DNA of 64,000 bases from Wenjunlia tyrosinilytica (GTDB lineage: Bacteria > Actinomycetota > Actinomycetes > Streptomycetales > Streptomycetaceae), in the NCBI RefSeq assembly GCF_014646055.1, contig NZ_BMMS01000010.1, positions 170,164 to 234,163 on the forward strand, in the 5' to 3' direction. Every line of letters begins with the position of its first letter. The first letter of the stretch is position 1. Below the pieces are notes generated by a model. It was not told the origin of the DNA. It saw nothing but the letters and a program-made list of their open reading frames with translations, and made no database searches. The position numbers and the translations under genes were made by a program. Shown here in pieces: positions 8,723-22,585 of the stretch.

Positions 8723-8906
8723 TCGCCCTCGTGCCCGAGGACCAGGTCACCGCGCTCATCGAACGCTTCATCGCCGACATCCGCCCCGTCGTCCCGCTGA
8801 TCTGCGAAGGGCACGGCTGGCACGGGACTTTGTCCGCATCGGGATCGACCGGACGCCGGCGATGTGAACCGCGGCAGCTGTACTGCCGCTGGTGTGCCCG
8901 GCTGGA

Positions 8907-10487
8907 TCAGCCGGAGTCGGATCCCGAGCCGGACTCCGGCGGCGGGGAGGGCGTCGTGTGCCTGGGGCGGATCCCGCGGCGTTCCAGGGGCTTGGTGGCC
9001 GGACCGTGCAGCACCGCGCCGTCGACGCCGAACCGGGAGCCGTGGCAGGGGCAGTCCCAGGTGCGCTCGGCGTCGTTGTACGCGACCACGCATCTGAGGT
9101 GGGTGCAGATCGCGGAGACCGCGTGCAGGTCGCCGTTCTCGTCGCGGTGGACGGCGCACCGATCCCCGCTCAGGCGCACCACGGCTCCGCCGCCGGGCGG
9201 GATGTCGTCCACCGACTCGATGTGGGCGGGGTGCAGCCGGTCGCCGACGAAGTGCCGGGCGACGGCGGCACCGGCCTTGAGGAGTTCGGCCGTCTCCACG
9301 GTGGGGTTGATCCGCCGAGGGTCGTACACCGAGGCCCACGGCGGCCGGTCGCCGCGCACAAGTTCCCGCAGCAGCCTTCCGGCGAGGACCCCGCTGCTCA
9401 TGCCCCAGCCGTTGAACCCGGTGGCGACATAGACGTGTTCGGCGCGGGGGTGGAAGTGGCCGATGTAGGGCAGCCGGTCGGTGCTGATGTTGTCCTGGGC
9501 CGCCCAGCGGTGGGTGATCTCGTCGACGCCGAATCGTTCCTTCGTCCAGGCGGCCAGCCGCTCGAAGCGCTCGGCCACCTCCTCGGTGCCGGGCCGGAAG
9601 GTCTCGCCGGTCACGATGAGCAGCCGCCGCCCCTCACCGTAGGGGGCCGTGCGCACCGAACGGGTCGCCTCGTCCGGGGTGATGTACATGCCCCGCGGAT
9701 CCCGGTCGGCCGGAATCGGCGCGGCCACCACCAGCTCACGGCGCGGGATGAGCCGGGAGAACAGCATGGCGCGGTCGAAGACGGGGTAGTGCGTGGCGAC
9801 GACGACGGTACCCGCGGTGATCTCGACGCCGTCGTCGGTGGTGAGCCGGCAGGGCGCTGCCTCGTGCAGGCCGACCACCCTGGTCCGCTCGAAGATGCGC
9901 CCGCCCCGCCGGAGAAGGTCCTCGGCGAGCGCGAGCAGGTAGCGGCGGGGATGGAACTGGGCCTGCCCCTCCACCCGGACGGCCGCCGCGACCGGGAACG
10001 GCAGGTGGGTGTCGGTGGTGAAGGACGCGGCCAGGCCGGCGTCCTTCGCGGCCTCCGCCTCGTCCCGGAACTCCTCCACCCGATCGGCGGAGCCGGTGTA
10101 GGTGTAGGCGGGAGCGCGCTCGAACTGGCAGTCGATGCCGAGGCTCTGCGAGACGGCCTCGACGTGCTCCACCGCATCCTGCTGCGAACGCGCGTACAGG
10201 GCCGCCGCGTCGGCGCCGAACGACTTGCGGACATGACCGTAGATGAGGGTGTGCTGCGCGCAGAGCTTGGCCGTCGTATGGCCGGTCACCCCGGCGGCGA
10301 TCCGGTCGGCCTCCAGCACCACCACGGAACGTCCGTCCCTGGCCATCTCCCAGGCCGTGCACAGCCCGGCGATCCCGCCGCCCACGACGGCCACGTCGGC
10401 GCCGACGGCCTCGGTGGCGCGCGGATGGTCGGTGGGCGCCGTGGACTCCATCCAGTACGAACCGGCCCTGCCCGGAAGTGCGCTCAC
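8907..10487 (-). CDS. FAD-dependent oxidoreductase with C-terminal Rieske domain
   Basis: A 526-residue flavoprotein. The N-terminal DAO-type domain starts with ADVAVVGGGIAGLCTAWE (FAD-binding GxGxxG). The C-terminal about 110 residues form a Rieske [2Fe-2S] domain with CTHLRC and CPCHGSRF supplying the two Cys/His pairs. The start is GTG at 10487, giving MSALPGRAGSYW; LPGRxxSYW is the conserved beginning of this family. The fusion suggests electron transfer between an iron-sulfur cluster and FAD during oxidation of an amine or amino acid, but the substrate is unknown. It is divergent from the frameshifted flavoprotein at 10758. Confidence 0.88.
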   Translation of the reverse strand: MSALPGRAGSYWMESTAPTDHPRATEAVGADVAVVGGGIAGLCTAWEMARDGRSVVVLEADRIAAGVTGHTTAKLCAQHTLIYGHVRKSFGADAAALYARSQQDAVEHVEAVSQSLGIDCQFERAPAYTYTGSADRVEEFRDEAEAAKDAGLAASFTTDTHLPFPVAAAVRVEGQAQFHPRRYLLALAEDLLRRGGRIFERTRVVGLHEAAPCRLTTDDGVEITAGTVVVATHYPVFDRAMLFSRLIPRRELVVAAPIPADRDPRGMYITPDEATRSVRTAPYGEGRRLLIVTGETFRPGTEEVAERFERLAAWTKERFGVDEITHRWAAQDNISTDRLPYIGHFHPRAEHVYVATGFNGWGMSSGVLAGRLLRELVRGDRPPWASVYDPRRINPTVETAELLKAGAAVARHFVGDRLHPAHIESVDDIPPGGGAVVRLSGDRCAVHRDENGDLHAVSAICTHLRCVVAYNDAERTWDCPCHGSRFGVDGAVLHGPATKPLERRGIRPRHTTPSPPPESGSGSDSG

Positions 10488-10550
10488 TCCGCCACCTTCT
10501 TCGTCCCGGCGCCGGAGGCCGACCGCGTCACGGTCGCCCTCCTGCCCCTC

Positions 10551-10589
10551 GTATGCCTCGTGGGTATGCCTTCGTGGGTATGCCTTCGT
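10551..10589. repeat. Three 13-14 bp direct repeats in divergent promoter region
   Basis: GTATGCCTCGTGG, GTATGCCTTCGTGG and GTATGCCTTCGTG follow one another head to tail, midway between two divergent genes. Repeats of this size in a shared promoter region may bind a regulator, or may be a replication-slippage array. No matching protein can be named. Confidence 0.6.
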
Positions 10590-10654
10590 GCTCCTGGCGT
10601 GTCCACCAGTACCCCCCGACCGGTGCGGCATACCCGCCGGTGGCCCGATTCCCC

Positions 10655-10679
10655 GTTTTCCGCCCCCCGCGCCGGGTAC
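10655..10679 (+). promoter_or_regulatory. SigB-like promoter for the 10758 gene
   Basis: GTTT at 10655-10658 and GGGTAC at 10674-10679 are separated by 15 bp, matching the Streptomyces SigB-family consensus GNNT-N(14-16)-GGGTAC/T. It faces the flavoprotein gene starting 78 bp downstream, which would make that gene part of the osmotic/general stress regulon. Confidence 0.5.
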
Positions 10680-10757
10680 CCAGCGCCCGGCGACCCGCCG
10701 TCGTGAGGCCGCTGAGCGGGCCGGGAGCGGCAGAGCGGGCCGGGAGTGGAGGAGGCG

Positions 10758-12444
10758 ATGGACGCCGACGCGGACGCGATCGTGGTGGGCGCGGGCCCCA
10801 ACGGCCTGGTGGCGGCGAACATCCTCAGCGACGCCGGGTGGCGGGTCCTGGTCCTGGAGGCCCAGCCCGTGCCTGGCGGCGGCGTACGCAGTGACCGCGG
10901 AGTCCATCCGGACTTCGAGAGCGACCTGTGCAGCTCGTTCTATCCGCTGGCCGTCGCCTCGCCCGCCATCAGGGCGCTGCGACTCGAGCAGTGGGGCCTG
11001 ACGTGGAGCCACGCGCCCACCGTCCTCGCCCACCCTCTGCCCGACGGCCGCTGCCCCGTCCTCGACCGGGACCTGGAGCGCACGGCGATGAGCCTGGACG
11101 CGTTCGCACCGGGCGACGGGCTGGCGTACGTGCGTCTGACCGGGCTCTGGGACCGGATCGGCGACGACCTCCTGCGCGCCCTGTTCACCCCGTTCCCCCC
11201 GGTGCGGGCGGGACTGGCGCTGGCCGCCGGGATGCGCGCCGCGGGGGGCCTGAGGCTGCTGCGGATGATGACGCTGCCGGTGCGGCGCCTGGGTGAGGAG
11301 GAGTTCGCCGGAGCCGGTGCGCCCGTGCTCCTGGCGGGCTGCGCCATGCACGCCGATTTCAGTCCCGAGTCCGCGGGCAGCGCCGCCTTCGGCTGGCTGA
11401 TGGCGATGCTCGGCCAGAGGTTCGGCTGGCCGGTGCCGGCCGGTGGCGCGAGCGCGCTCACCACCGCCCTGGTGCGCCGCCCTGGAGGCCGGGGGCGGGA
11501 GCGTGCACTGCTCGACCCCCGCGCGGTCGGTGACCGTGAGGGACGGCCGCGCGGTCGCGGTGGTGACCGAGGACGGGGAGCCGGTACGGGCAGGGCGGGC
11601 GGTCCTGGCCGACGTACCCGCGCCCGCGCTGTACGGCGGGCTGGTCTCCTTCGACGACCTGCCACCGCGCACGCGCGACGACATCCGCCGCTTCCACTGG
11701 GACTACGCCACCTTCAAGGTGGACTGGGCGCTGTCCGGCCCGATCCCCTGGACCGCGCCGGCGGCCGCCGGCGCGGGCACCGTGCATCTGGCCGAGGGAG
11801 TGGACCACTTGACGCGCTGCAACGCGCAACTGACCACCGGCCGGGTTCCCGACCGGCCGTTCGCGCTGCTGGGACAGATGACCACCGCGGACCGGCTGCG
11901 CTCGCCCGAGGGCACCGAGTCCGCGTGGGCGTACACCCATCTTCCGCAGCACATAAGGGGTGACGCCGGGGACGCCGGAATCCGGGGGAGATGGGGGCCG
12001 GGGGAGTGCGAGGCGATGGCGGAGCGGGTGGAGGCCGAGATCGAGCGGCTGGCCCCGGGGTTCCGCGACCGTATCGCCGCACGCCGTGTGCTGGCCCCCG
12101 CGGACCTCCAGCGGCACAACGCGAGCCTCCTCAACGGTGCCGTCAACGGCGGCACGGCCGCCGTGCACCAGCAGCTGGTCTTCCGGCCGGTACCGGGCTC
12201 CGGCCGCCCCGAGACACCGGTCACCGGCCTCTACCTGGCCTCCTCGTCCGCCCACCCGGGCGGCGGAGTGCACGGCGCCTGCGGGGCGAACGCCGCCCGC
12301 GCCGCGCTGCGCGGGCAGCGGGCGGTGACCCGCAAGGTCCTGGGCCCGGGGCTGGCGCGGGTGCAGCGGTCACTCGCCGGGGGACGCGGAGGGAGCGGGG
12401 GAGGCGGGGGAGGCGGAGAAAGCGGATCCGAGCGCCGGGAGTGA
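10758..12444 (+). pseudogene. FAD oxidoreductase, phytoene-desaturase-like, frameshifted
   Basis: The protein begins DAIVVGAGPNGLVAANIL, a dinucleotide-binding motif of the carotenoid desaturase/amine oxidase superfamily, and ends with the FAD-closing segment LYLASSSAHPGGGVHGACG. The two halves lie in different frames. The first frame is homologous up to about 11475 and the second from about 11482. Removing one C in CGCCGCCC (about 11475-11483) restores TALVRALEAGGG in one 562-residue frame. Start ATG 10758 follows GGAGGAGG. It is either a real +1 frameshift, making it a broken gene, or a sequencing error in a C/G-rich run; codon use in both halves looks uncorrupted, favouring error or very recent mutation. 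Confidence 0.8.
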
Positions 12445-12504
12445 TCCACCCGGCGGCGGGTACCCGGACCGGCACCGACGGCAGCCGAGGATCAGGTGAG
12501 ACAC

Positions 12505-12972
12505 ATGGCCGCACGACATGTCCTGGTGAACAGGCCCCCGCAGGCGGTGTGGGCGGTGCTCAGCGACGGCGAGAGGTACAAGGAATGGGTCGTGGGCACC
12601 AAGCAGTCGTGGGAGGTGGAGGGGCACTGGCCCTCGGAGGGCTCCTCGATCGGCTGGACCGTGGACGCGGGGATCACAACGCTGCGGGGCAGCACCGTGG
12701 TGCGCATCTGCGAGCCGGGGCGCAGGCTCGAACTGGAGGCCCTGGCGGGGCAGCTCGGTTCCGCGCGCATTTCCTTCCAGATCATGCCGTGGGGCGGGGG
12801 CGCCCTGGTGATCGTGGACGAACACCCCCTCAGCGGCCCGGGCGCCGCCCTGCACAACCTGGTCCTGGACGCCCTGCTGCAACTGCGGCACCGGCGCATG
12901 CTGGACCGGCTCGCCGAGGTCGTGGAGTCCTCCACTCCCGCCCCGAGGGAGAGGGAGGCGGCAGCCGCGTGA
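12505..12972 (+). CDS. SRPBCC-superfamily protein (polyketide cyclase/START-like)
   Basis: A 155-residue protein with the N-terminal signature AARHVLVNRPPQAVWAVLSDG of the SRPBCC hydrophobic-ligand-binding fold and a C-terminal long helix (LDALLQLRHRRMLDRLAEVVE). Such proteins bind or cyclise hydrophobic compounds. It lies 60 bp after the frameshifted desaturase-like gene on the same strand and may act with it. The ATG at 12505 is preferred over the GTG 9 bp earlier because AGGTGAG precedes it at proper spacing. Confidence 0.75.
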   Translation: MAARHVLVNRPPQAVWAVLSDGERYKEWVVGTKQSWEVEGHWPSEGSSIGWTVDAGITTLRGSTVVRICEPGRRLELEALAGQLGSARISFQIMPWGGGALVIVDEHPLSGPGAALHNLVLDALLQLRHRRMLDRLAEVVESSTPAPREREAAAA

Positions 12973-12992
12973 GCGGGCATCCACGATCCTGA

Positions 12993-13008
12993 CGGGTCGT
13001 GCGACCCG
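12993..13008. terminator. Possible terminator stem between convergent genes
   Basis: CGGGTCG and CGACCCG form a perfect 7-bp stem around a 2-nt loop, just after the SRPBCC gene and in the convergent gap before the flavoprotein gene. There is no U-tract, so the call is tentative. Confidence 0.3.
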
Positions 13009-13157
13009 CGTACGAGGTCCCTGTGCGGTGCCGGAGCCCCCGCTCCCAGCAGGCCGGGCACCGAGCTGCTGGACCCGCCCACCGGGGTGGTGGCGTCCTG
13101 TGTCCTCCTCGTGGGAAGAAGGCACGGCGGCCGCCCGAGCGGGGCCACCCGCCCCGT

Positions 13158-14171
13158 TCACTGGAGGGCGTGCACGGCGGCGTTGAAGAGCGGGGGGATC
13201 CGGGAGGCCGCCGGGACCACCAGGCGGGAGGCTGCCGGGTGGGCGCTCAGGCGGACGAGTCCTTCCGTCAGCAGGCGGTGGCGCCGCGAAAGCCCGCGCC
13301 AGCGTTGCTCGTAGTCCTGGGGGCGGCCCCGCGCCAGGCATCGCACCGCCGCCTGCGCCGAGGCCAGCGCCAGAGCCACGCCCTCGCCGGTCATCGCGTC
13401 CACGTATCCCGCCGCGTCGCCCACCAGGAGGACCCTGCCCGCCACGCGGGTGCGCACGCGGCGCCGCAGCGGGCCGGCGCCTCGGACGCCGCCCACCGGG
13501 GGACCGGCGAGGAGGGCGGCCAGCCGGGGAAAGCGGGCCAGATGCTCGTCGTACCCGCACCGGTCCGTGCTCAGCACGGCCACACCCACCAGGTCCTCGG
13601 CGACCGGCGTCACATACGCCTCACCACCTCGCGACCAGTGCACCTCGACGAAATCGCTCCACGGCCGCACCCGGTAGTGCCGCCGCAGCCCGTAGCGGCG
13701 TGGACGGCGGTCGGCCACGTCGAGCCCCAGCGACCTGCGCACCGGGGAGTGCAGACCGTCCGCCGCGATGAGCCACCGTGCCCGCAGCCCCGCGGCCCGG
13801 ACCGTGTCCGAGCTCTGCTCGACGGCCTCGATCCTCCCGCGCACGACCCGCACCCCCAGCTCGGCGGCCCGCCGGTACAGCGCGGAGTGCAGCACCGTGC
13901 GCCGCACGCCCAGACCCGTCGCGCCCCGGAAGGCCGCCGTCGCCCGGCGCGGGCCCTGGACGTAGGCGATGCCGCGCAGCGGGTACCCGTCCACGTCCAC
14001 GCCCAGGAAGCGCAGATGACGTGCCCCGCTCGGCATGATCCCCTCACCGCACGCCTTGTCCACCGGGGCCGTGCGCGGCTCGACCACCACGGCCTCCATC
14101 CCCGCCAGCGCGGCGTGGACGGCCGCGGCCAGCCCGCCCGGACCCCCGCCCGCCACCAGTACGTCGATCAC
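13158..14171 (-). CDS. srsC: FAD-dependent hydroxylase/reductase of phenolic-lipid cluster (SrsC-like)
   Basis: A 337-residue flavoprotein of the geranylgeranyl-reductase/PHBH-like type. GxGxxG occurs in DVLVAGGGPGGLAAAV, and the second FAD motif is VLLVGDAAGYVDAMTGEG. The GTG start at 14171 overlaps the upstream methyltransferase stop as GTGA, so it is coupled to that gene. The order type III PKS, methyltransferase, flavoprotein is the same as the S. griseus srsA-srsB-srsC operon, where the flavoprotein hydroxylates the alkylresorcinol ring; the function here is inferred from that order. The symbol is assigned by synteny and family, not by measured identity. Confidence 0.7.
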   Translation of the reverse strand: MIDVLVAGGGPGGLAAAVHAALAGMEAVVVEPRTAPVDKACGEGIMPSGARHLRFLGVDVDGYPLRGIAYVQGPRRATAAFRGATGLGVRRTVLHSALYRRAAELGVRVVRGRIEAVEQSSDTVRAAGLRARWLIAADGLHSPVRRSLGLDVADRRPRRYGLRRHYRVRPWSDFVEVHWSRGGEAYVTPVAEDLVGVAVLSTDRCGYDEHLARFPRLAALLAGPPVGGVRGAGPLRRRVRTRVAGRVLLVGDAAGYVDAMTGEGVALALASAQAAVRCLARGRPQDYEQRWRGLSRRHRLLTEGLVRLSAHPAASRLVVPAASRIPPLFNAAVHALQ

Positions 14172-14704
14172 CCGGACGCTCCCGCCGCCACCGGCTCGCC
14201 CGCCGAGCCGAGAGCCGTGTTCTCGCAGGCGATCCGTACCCCCAGCAGCACCCCGTTCAGCGCCGTGAACACCAGCGCGGTGATCCAGGCGCCGTGGACC
14301 AGCGGCAGGGCGATCCCCTCGGCCACCACCGCCACATAGTTGGGGTGGGACAGCCACCGGTACGGCCCCCGGTCCACCAACGGCAGTCCAGGAACGACGA
14401 TCACCCGGGTGTTCCAGCGCGGCCCCAGCGTGCTGACGCACCACCACCGCAGCGCCTGGGCCGCCGCCAGCACTACGACCATGGGCACGCCCAGCGCGGC
14501 CACGAAGGGGCGCCCGCCGAGCCCCACCTCCGCCGCGCACCCGGCGAGCAACCCCGTGTGCAGGGCGACCATCACCGGATAGTGGCCCCTGCCCGACTCC
14601 ACGGCACCACGCGCCAGGCTCCACTCGGCGTTTCGGCGCGCGACCGCCAGCTCCGCGACCCGCTCGGCCGCCACGGCCATCACCACCAGCGTGTACCAGC
14701 TCAT
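14168..14704 (-). CDS. srsB: Isoprenylcysteine carboxyl methyltransferase-like membrane methyltransferase
   Basis: A 178-residue membrane protein with about four to five hydrophobic helices. The ICMT-family SAM-binding segment GPRWNTRVIVVPGLPLVDRGPYRWLSHPNYVAV contains the characteristic RHPxY-like motif (LSHPNY). In phenolic-lipid operons the equivalent enzyme O-methylates the resorcinol product. ATG 14704 lies 16 bp after the PKS stop. Its final GTGA overlaps the flavoprotein start. Confidence 0.75.
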   Translation of the reverse strand: MSWYTLVVMAVAAERVAELAVARRNAEWSLARGAVESGRGHYPVMVALHTGLLAGCAAEVGLGGRPFVAALGVPMVVVLAAAQALRWWCVSTLGPRWNTRVIVVPGLPLVDRGPYRWLSHPNYVAVVAEGIALPLVHGAWITALVFTALNGVLLGVRIACENTALGSAGEPVAAGASG

Positions 14705-14720
14705 CGGCTCCCCGCTCCCC

Positions 14721-15782
14721 CTACCACCGCAGCAGGACCAGTTCCGAGCAGAAGCCCGGCCCCAGCGCGAGCATCAGACCCGGACTGCCCGCAGGAAGCC
14801 GCCGCCGCTCGAGGGTGTCGCGCAGCACATGCAGCACCGAGGACGAGGAGAGGTTGCCGACGCGTCCCAGCGAGTCCCAGGTGATCTCCAGCGCGCCCTC
14901 GGGCAGGCCGAGCGATTCCGCCACGGCCTCCAGGACCCTCGGCCCGCCCGGATGGCAGATCCAGGCGGCCACGTCCTTGGGCTTGAGCCCGTGGTCGTCC
15001 AGGAATTCCATGACGTCGTCCGCGAGATGGGTGCGCACCACGTCCGGAACGGTGGAGTCCAGGACGACCCGGAAACCGCTGCCGGTGACGTCCCACCCCA
15101 TGACCCGCTCGCTGTCGGGGTAGAGCCTGCTGCGGGTGGCCACCACGGTGGGCCCCGTGACCGCGGGCAGATGCCGCCCGGGGCCGCAGGCCACCACGGC
15201 GGCGGCTCCGTCGCCGAAGAGCGCCGTGGCCACCAGGTTGGCCCGCGAGGCGTCGTCGTGCTGGAAGGTCAGCGAGCACAGCTCCACCGACAGCAGCACC
15301 GCCACATGCCGGGGCCAGCCGCGCAGATAGTCGTGGAGCCGGGCGATCCCGGCCGCCCCCGCCACGCAGCCGAGGCCGAAGACCGGCAGGCGTTTGACGT
15401 CGGGGCGCAGGCCCAGCCGCCCGACGAGCCGGGCGTCCACGGACGGCGCCGCGACCCCGGTCACGGTGGTGAACAGCAGCAGGTCCACATCCCTGGGCGA
15501 CAGGCCCGCCGCCCTCAGCGCCCCGCTGACCGCCCGGGCCCCGAGGTCGACGGCGGTGGAGATGAACCGGTCGTTGGCGGCGCCGAAGTCGGTCAGCTCG
15601 GCGTACTCGTCCAGCGGCAGTGCCATATGGCGGGTCCGCACCCCGGCGCTGCGGTGCAGACGGTCCAGGAGGCGGCGGTCTTCACCTGCGGGCAGGCAGG
15701 TGCGGGCCACCATGTCGGTGATCTCGCGCTGCTCGTGCCGGTGCGGTGCCAAAGTCGCGTGGACTGCGGCGATGCGGGTCAT
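14721..15782 (-). CDS. srsA: Type III polyketide synthase (alkylresorcinol/pyrone type)
   Basis: Chalcone-synthase-fold homodimeric enzyme that extends an acyl starter with malonyl units and cyclises the chain. The 353-residue product has the nucleophile Cys at about 139 in [11 protein letters not shown]. The catalytic His lies in CHPGGPRVL and the Asn in GNLSSSSVL, so the triad is complete. Together with the downstream methyltransferase and flavoprotein it matches phenolic-lipid biosynthesis, products of which replace or modify membrane lipids. The start ATG at 15782 has only a weak GGGA ribosome site. Confidence 0.88.
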   Translation of the reverse strand: MTRIAAVHATLAPHRHEQREITDMVARTCLPAGEDRRLLDRLHRSAGVRTRHMALPLDEYAELTDFGAANDRFISTAVDLGARAVSGALRAAGLSPRDVDLLLFTTVTGVAAPSVDARLVGRLGLRPDVKRLPVFGLGCVAGAAGIARLHDYLRGWPRHVAVLLSVELCSLTFQHDDASRANLVATALFGDGAAAVVACGPGRHLPAVTGPTVVATRSRLYPDSERVMGWDVTGSGFRVVLDSTVPDVVRTHLADDVMEFLDDHGLKPKDVAAWICHPGGPRVLEAVAESLGLPEGALEITWDSLGRVGNLSSSSVLHVLRDTLERRRLPAGSPGLMLALGPGFCSELVLLRW

Positions 15783-15942
15783 GGGATTCCCACGTCGGAG
15801 GGCGTCGGACGCTTTCCAATGTGTCCACCGCGCGTCCCGGCCATGCTCGATGTCCCCCGTCCGGCGCTGCCGACGCCGTCCTCTCCCCGGCTCCCGGCGT
15901 GGCCGCGGGGCGGCGGCGCGGGCCGCGTCTACCATCGCCGGC

Positions 15943-16812
15943 GTGGGCGCCCCGAACCGAACACCCCCCGGTAGCGCGGCCACACCGCCGTACCGGCGGA
16001 CGGTGGGCCTGCTGAGGGCCTGCCACCCTGGCCCCAGCGCCGCGGTGACCCTGCTCGCGACCGGACTGGCCCGGAGTGCGGGTCAGGACACCGGGGGCTG
16101 TCTGCGCGTGGCCGCCTGTGTGCTCGCGGGACAGCTCTCGGTGGGCTGGTGCAACGACGCCGTGGACGCGCGGCGTGACACCGCCGCCGGGCGCCCCGGG
16201 AAGCCCGTGGCGTCAGGAGCCGTGGACGCCGCCACCGTCCTGGCCGCCGCGCTCGCCGCGCTGGCCCTCACCGTGCCGCTGTCCTTCCTGTGCGGCCTGC
16301 TCGCCGGGGCCGTCCACCTGGTCGCCGTCGGCGCGGCATGGGGGTACAACCTGCGCCTCAAGGCCACGGCGCTGTCCTGGCTCCCGTACGCGGTGGGCTT
16401 CGGCGGCCTGGCCGGCTTTGTCGCGCTGGGCCTGCCCGGCAACCCCCGGCCGACCTGGTGGGTCGTCGTCGCGGCGGCGCTGCTGGGTGTCGGGGCGCAT
16501 CTGGCCGATGTGCTCCCGGACATCGGGATGGACCTGGCGAACGGGGTACGGGGCTGGCCCCAGCGTCTGGGCGCGGCCAGGGTGCGGCGCCTGCTGCCGC
16601 TCCCGCTGGTCGCCGCCTCCGCCGTCCTCGTCCTCGCCCCTCCCGGGCCGCCGGGCACCGTGGGCCTCATCGCGCTCGCGGCGGCGGCGGTGACCGCGTG
16701 CGCGGGCGCCGCCCTGAGCGGTGAGCGGCCGAGGGCCCCGTTCCCCGCGGCGGTCGCGGTGGCGGCGATCGACGTGGCGCTGCTGCTCTCCAGCGGCGCC
16801 ACGATCGTGTGA
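15943..16812 (+). CDS. UbiA-family prenyltransferase
   Basis: A 289-residue polytopic membrane protein with about seven to eight hydrophobic helices and both aspartate-rich motifs of aromatic prenyltransferases. NDAVDARRD (NDxxDxxxD) lies in the second helix-loop and DIGMD (DxxxD) later. These bind Mg-prenyl diphosphate. It is divergent from the type III PKS with 160 bp between starts; a prenylated phenolic product is an attractive but unproven idea. The start is GTG 15943, and no strong ribosome site is visible. Confidence 0.82.
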   Translation: MGAPNRTPPGSAATPPYRRTVGLLRACHPGPSAAVTLLATGLARSAGQDTGGCLRVAACVLAGQLSVGWCNDAVDARRDTAAGRPGKPVASGAVDAATVLAAALAALALTVPLSFLCGLLAGAVHLVAVGAAWGYNLRLKATALSWLPYAVGFGGLAGFVALGLPGNPRPTWWVVVAAALLGVGAHLADVLPDIGMDLANGVRGWPQRLGAARVRRLLPLPLVAASAVLVLAPPGPPGTVGLIALAAAAVTACAGAALSGERPRAPFPAAVAVAAIDVALLLSSGATIV

Positions 16813-16829
16813 GCCCGTCGTCCGCGCCC

Positions 16830-16935
16830 TCCTACGGGCAGGGCAGGGCCGCCCCATGGGCAGGGCAGGATCGGGCGGGGCAGGGGCCGGTGGGGCAGGG
16901 CAGGGTCCGGCGGGGCCAGGGCAGGGCCGCGCTCG
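16830..16935. repeat. G-rich imperfect tandem repeat between convergent genes
   Basis: The + strand carries repeated GGGCAGGGCAGG-type units with many G-triplets at short spacing, able to form G-quadruplexes on paper. It lies between the 3' ends of the convergent prenyltransferase and small membrane protein genes and may simply be slippage-derived. Confidence 0.55.
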
Positions 16936-16941
16936 TACCGC

Positions 16942-17112
16942 TCAGCGGGCCGTCCGCCCGCTGCGCCGGTGCGCGAGATGGAGTCCCGCCCAGATCAGAT
17001 CGCCCACGAGTACGAGTACACCGATGACCAGCAGATAGGTCAGGCCCTCGGCGGCGGCGCCGATCAGCCCCAGGACCATGGCGACGATGATCAGGAACAG
17101 GAACAGGCTCAT
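16942..17112 (-). CDS. Small membrane protein, 56 aa
   Basis: Starts MSLFLFLIIVAMVLGLIGAA and has two hydrophobic segments (about residues 2-20 and 26-43) followed by a basic tail HRRSGRTAR. A clear ribosome site (GGAAGGGGG) lies before ATG 17112. Many Streptomyces genomes encode such proteins of unknown role. It follows the PRC-barrel gene by 15 bp on the same strand, so the two are probably co-transcribed. Confidence 0.75.
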   Translation of the reverse strand: MSLFLFLIIVAMVLGLIGAAAEGLTYLLVIGVLVLVGDLIWAGLHLAHRRSGRTAR

Positions 17113-17127
17113 GGCACCCCCTTCCGC

Positions 17128-17484
17128 TCAGCGGCGGGCGAGTCGGCGCTCGCCGCCCGCGCCCGCCCGGTAGGTCAGGCCGTAGTGCTCGAAGACGCCC
17201 GCCTCGTCCTGCGCGAGGAGCTCGCCGTCGACGTCGATCGAGGGAGCGTCCTTGACCTGCTTTTTGTCGAAGGGGACCGTCAGGTGCCCCGGGCTCACCG
17301 TGGCACCGTGCAGGGGGACGAAGACCAGCCGCTGGCGGGTCAGCATTCCCGTCTTGACCGTCGCGAAGGACGGCTGATCGGTCCCGGTGTCGACATAGAT
17401 CGCCTCGAGGTCGCCGATCTTGCCGCCGTCGGACCCCACGACCGCGTAGCCGCGCCACTGACGGATGTCCTGGGCCTCGAACAT
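17128..17484 (-). CDS. PRC-barrel domain protein
   Basis: A 118-residue soluble protein. The N-terminal half ([23 protein letters not shown]) is the PRC-barrel fold found in RimM, photosynthetic reaction-centre H subunits and many actinobacterial stress proteins. The C-terminal half contains a conserved FEHYGLTY segment. ATG 17484 has the ribosome site AGGAGGG. Function unknown. It is divergent from the giant histidine kinase. Confidence 0.8.
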   Translation of the reverse strand: MFEAQDIRQWRGYAVVGSDGGKIGDLEAIYVDTGTDQPSFATVKTGMLTRQRLVFVPLHGATVSPGHLTVPFDKKQVKDAPSIDVDGELLAQDEAGVFEHYGLTYRAGAGGERRLARR

Positions 17485-17914
17485 GGAGCCCTCCTGTCCT
17501 CGCACACCACCGCTGACACCTCTTGTAGGCATCGCTACCCCGTACCGCGCGGTGTACATCAAGCTTGCGCCGCCCGAGAAGGGCGGAACAGCCGCGGCTG
17601 ATCCGATTGCGGCCGTCCGGGCCATCTCCTCCCGGAGTGCCCCGGCATCCGGCGCAGCCGCCGCCCCGCGTCCGGCCGGCCAGGGGTGGTGGAGGAGCCG
17701 CGGTCGGTGGTGGAGCGGCCACAGGGTGGCTCGAAGGCGGCTTCCCGCGCCCCGGTGCGCCGTCTTTCCTCGCTTCACGGTGGCCGAGGGGGAGACGGCT
17801 CGTGGAATCATGGACCCAGGCCCGCTTGGGAGAACAGGCGGTCCGCAAGACCGGTCCGTCGTGCTTCGCCGACGGGTGGAATGGTTGTACGCGGGCAAGC
17901 TTGTGAGGGCGGGC
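17485..17914. other. Divergent intergenic region, 430 bp
   Basis: Separates the PRC-barrel gene (minus) from the multi-HAMP kinase (plus) and must hold both promoters. On the minus strand GGGGTAG near 17535-17541 resembles a SigB-type -10 element, but no matching -35 was found. Open frames through it lack ribosome sites and family resemblance. Confidence 0.4.
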
Positions 17915-22498
<4,584 letters not shown>

Positions 22499-22585
22499 CC
22501 GGCCGGATGCGGGGCAGGGGCGCGGTCGAGGACACCGAGGAGCGACACCGTTGAGTCCGTCACCCGTGGCAGTGGGAGCCCGGCC

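Noticed and set aside
8731..8906. GTG-started frame (EDQVTALIERFIADIRPVVP...) after the second ATP-grasp gene
   Set aside because: The beginning looks protein-like, but the frame soon runs into sequence opposite the Rieske-FAD gene, has no ribosome site and matches nothing I know. It could be a gene remnant.
17535..17541. SigB-type -10 (GGGGTAG) for the PRC-barrel gene
   Set aside because: No acceptable -35 element at 14-16 bp; mentioned only as a weak resemblance.
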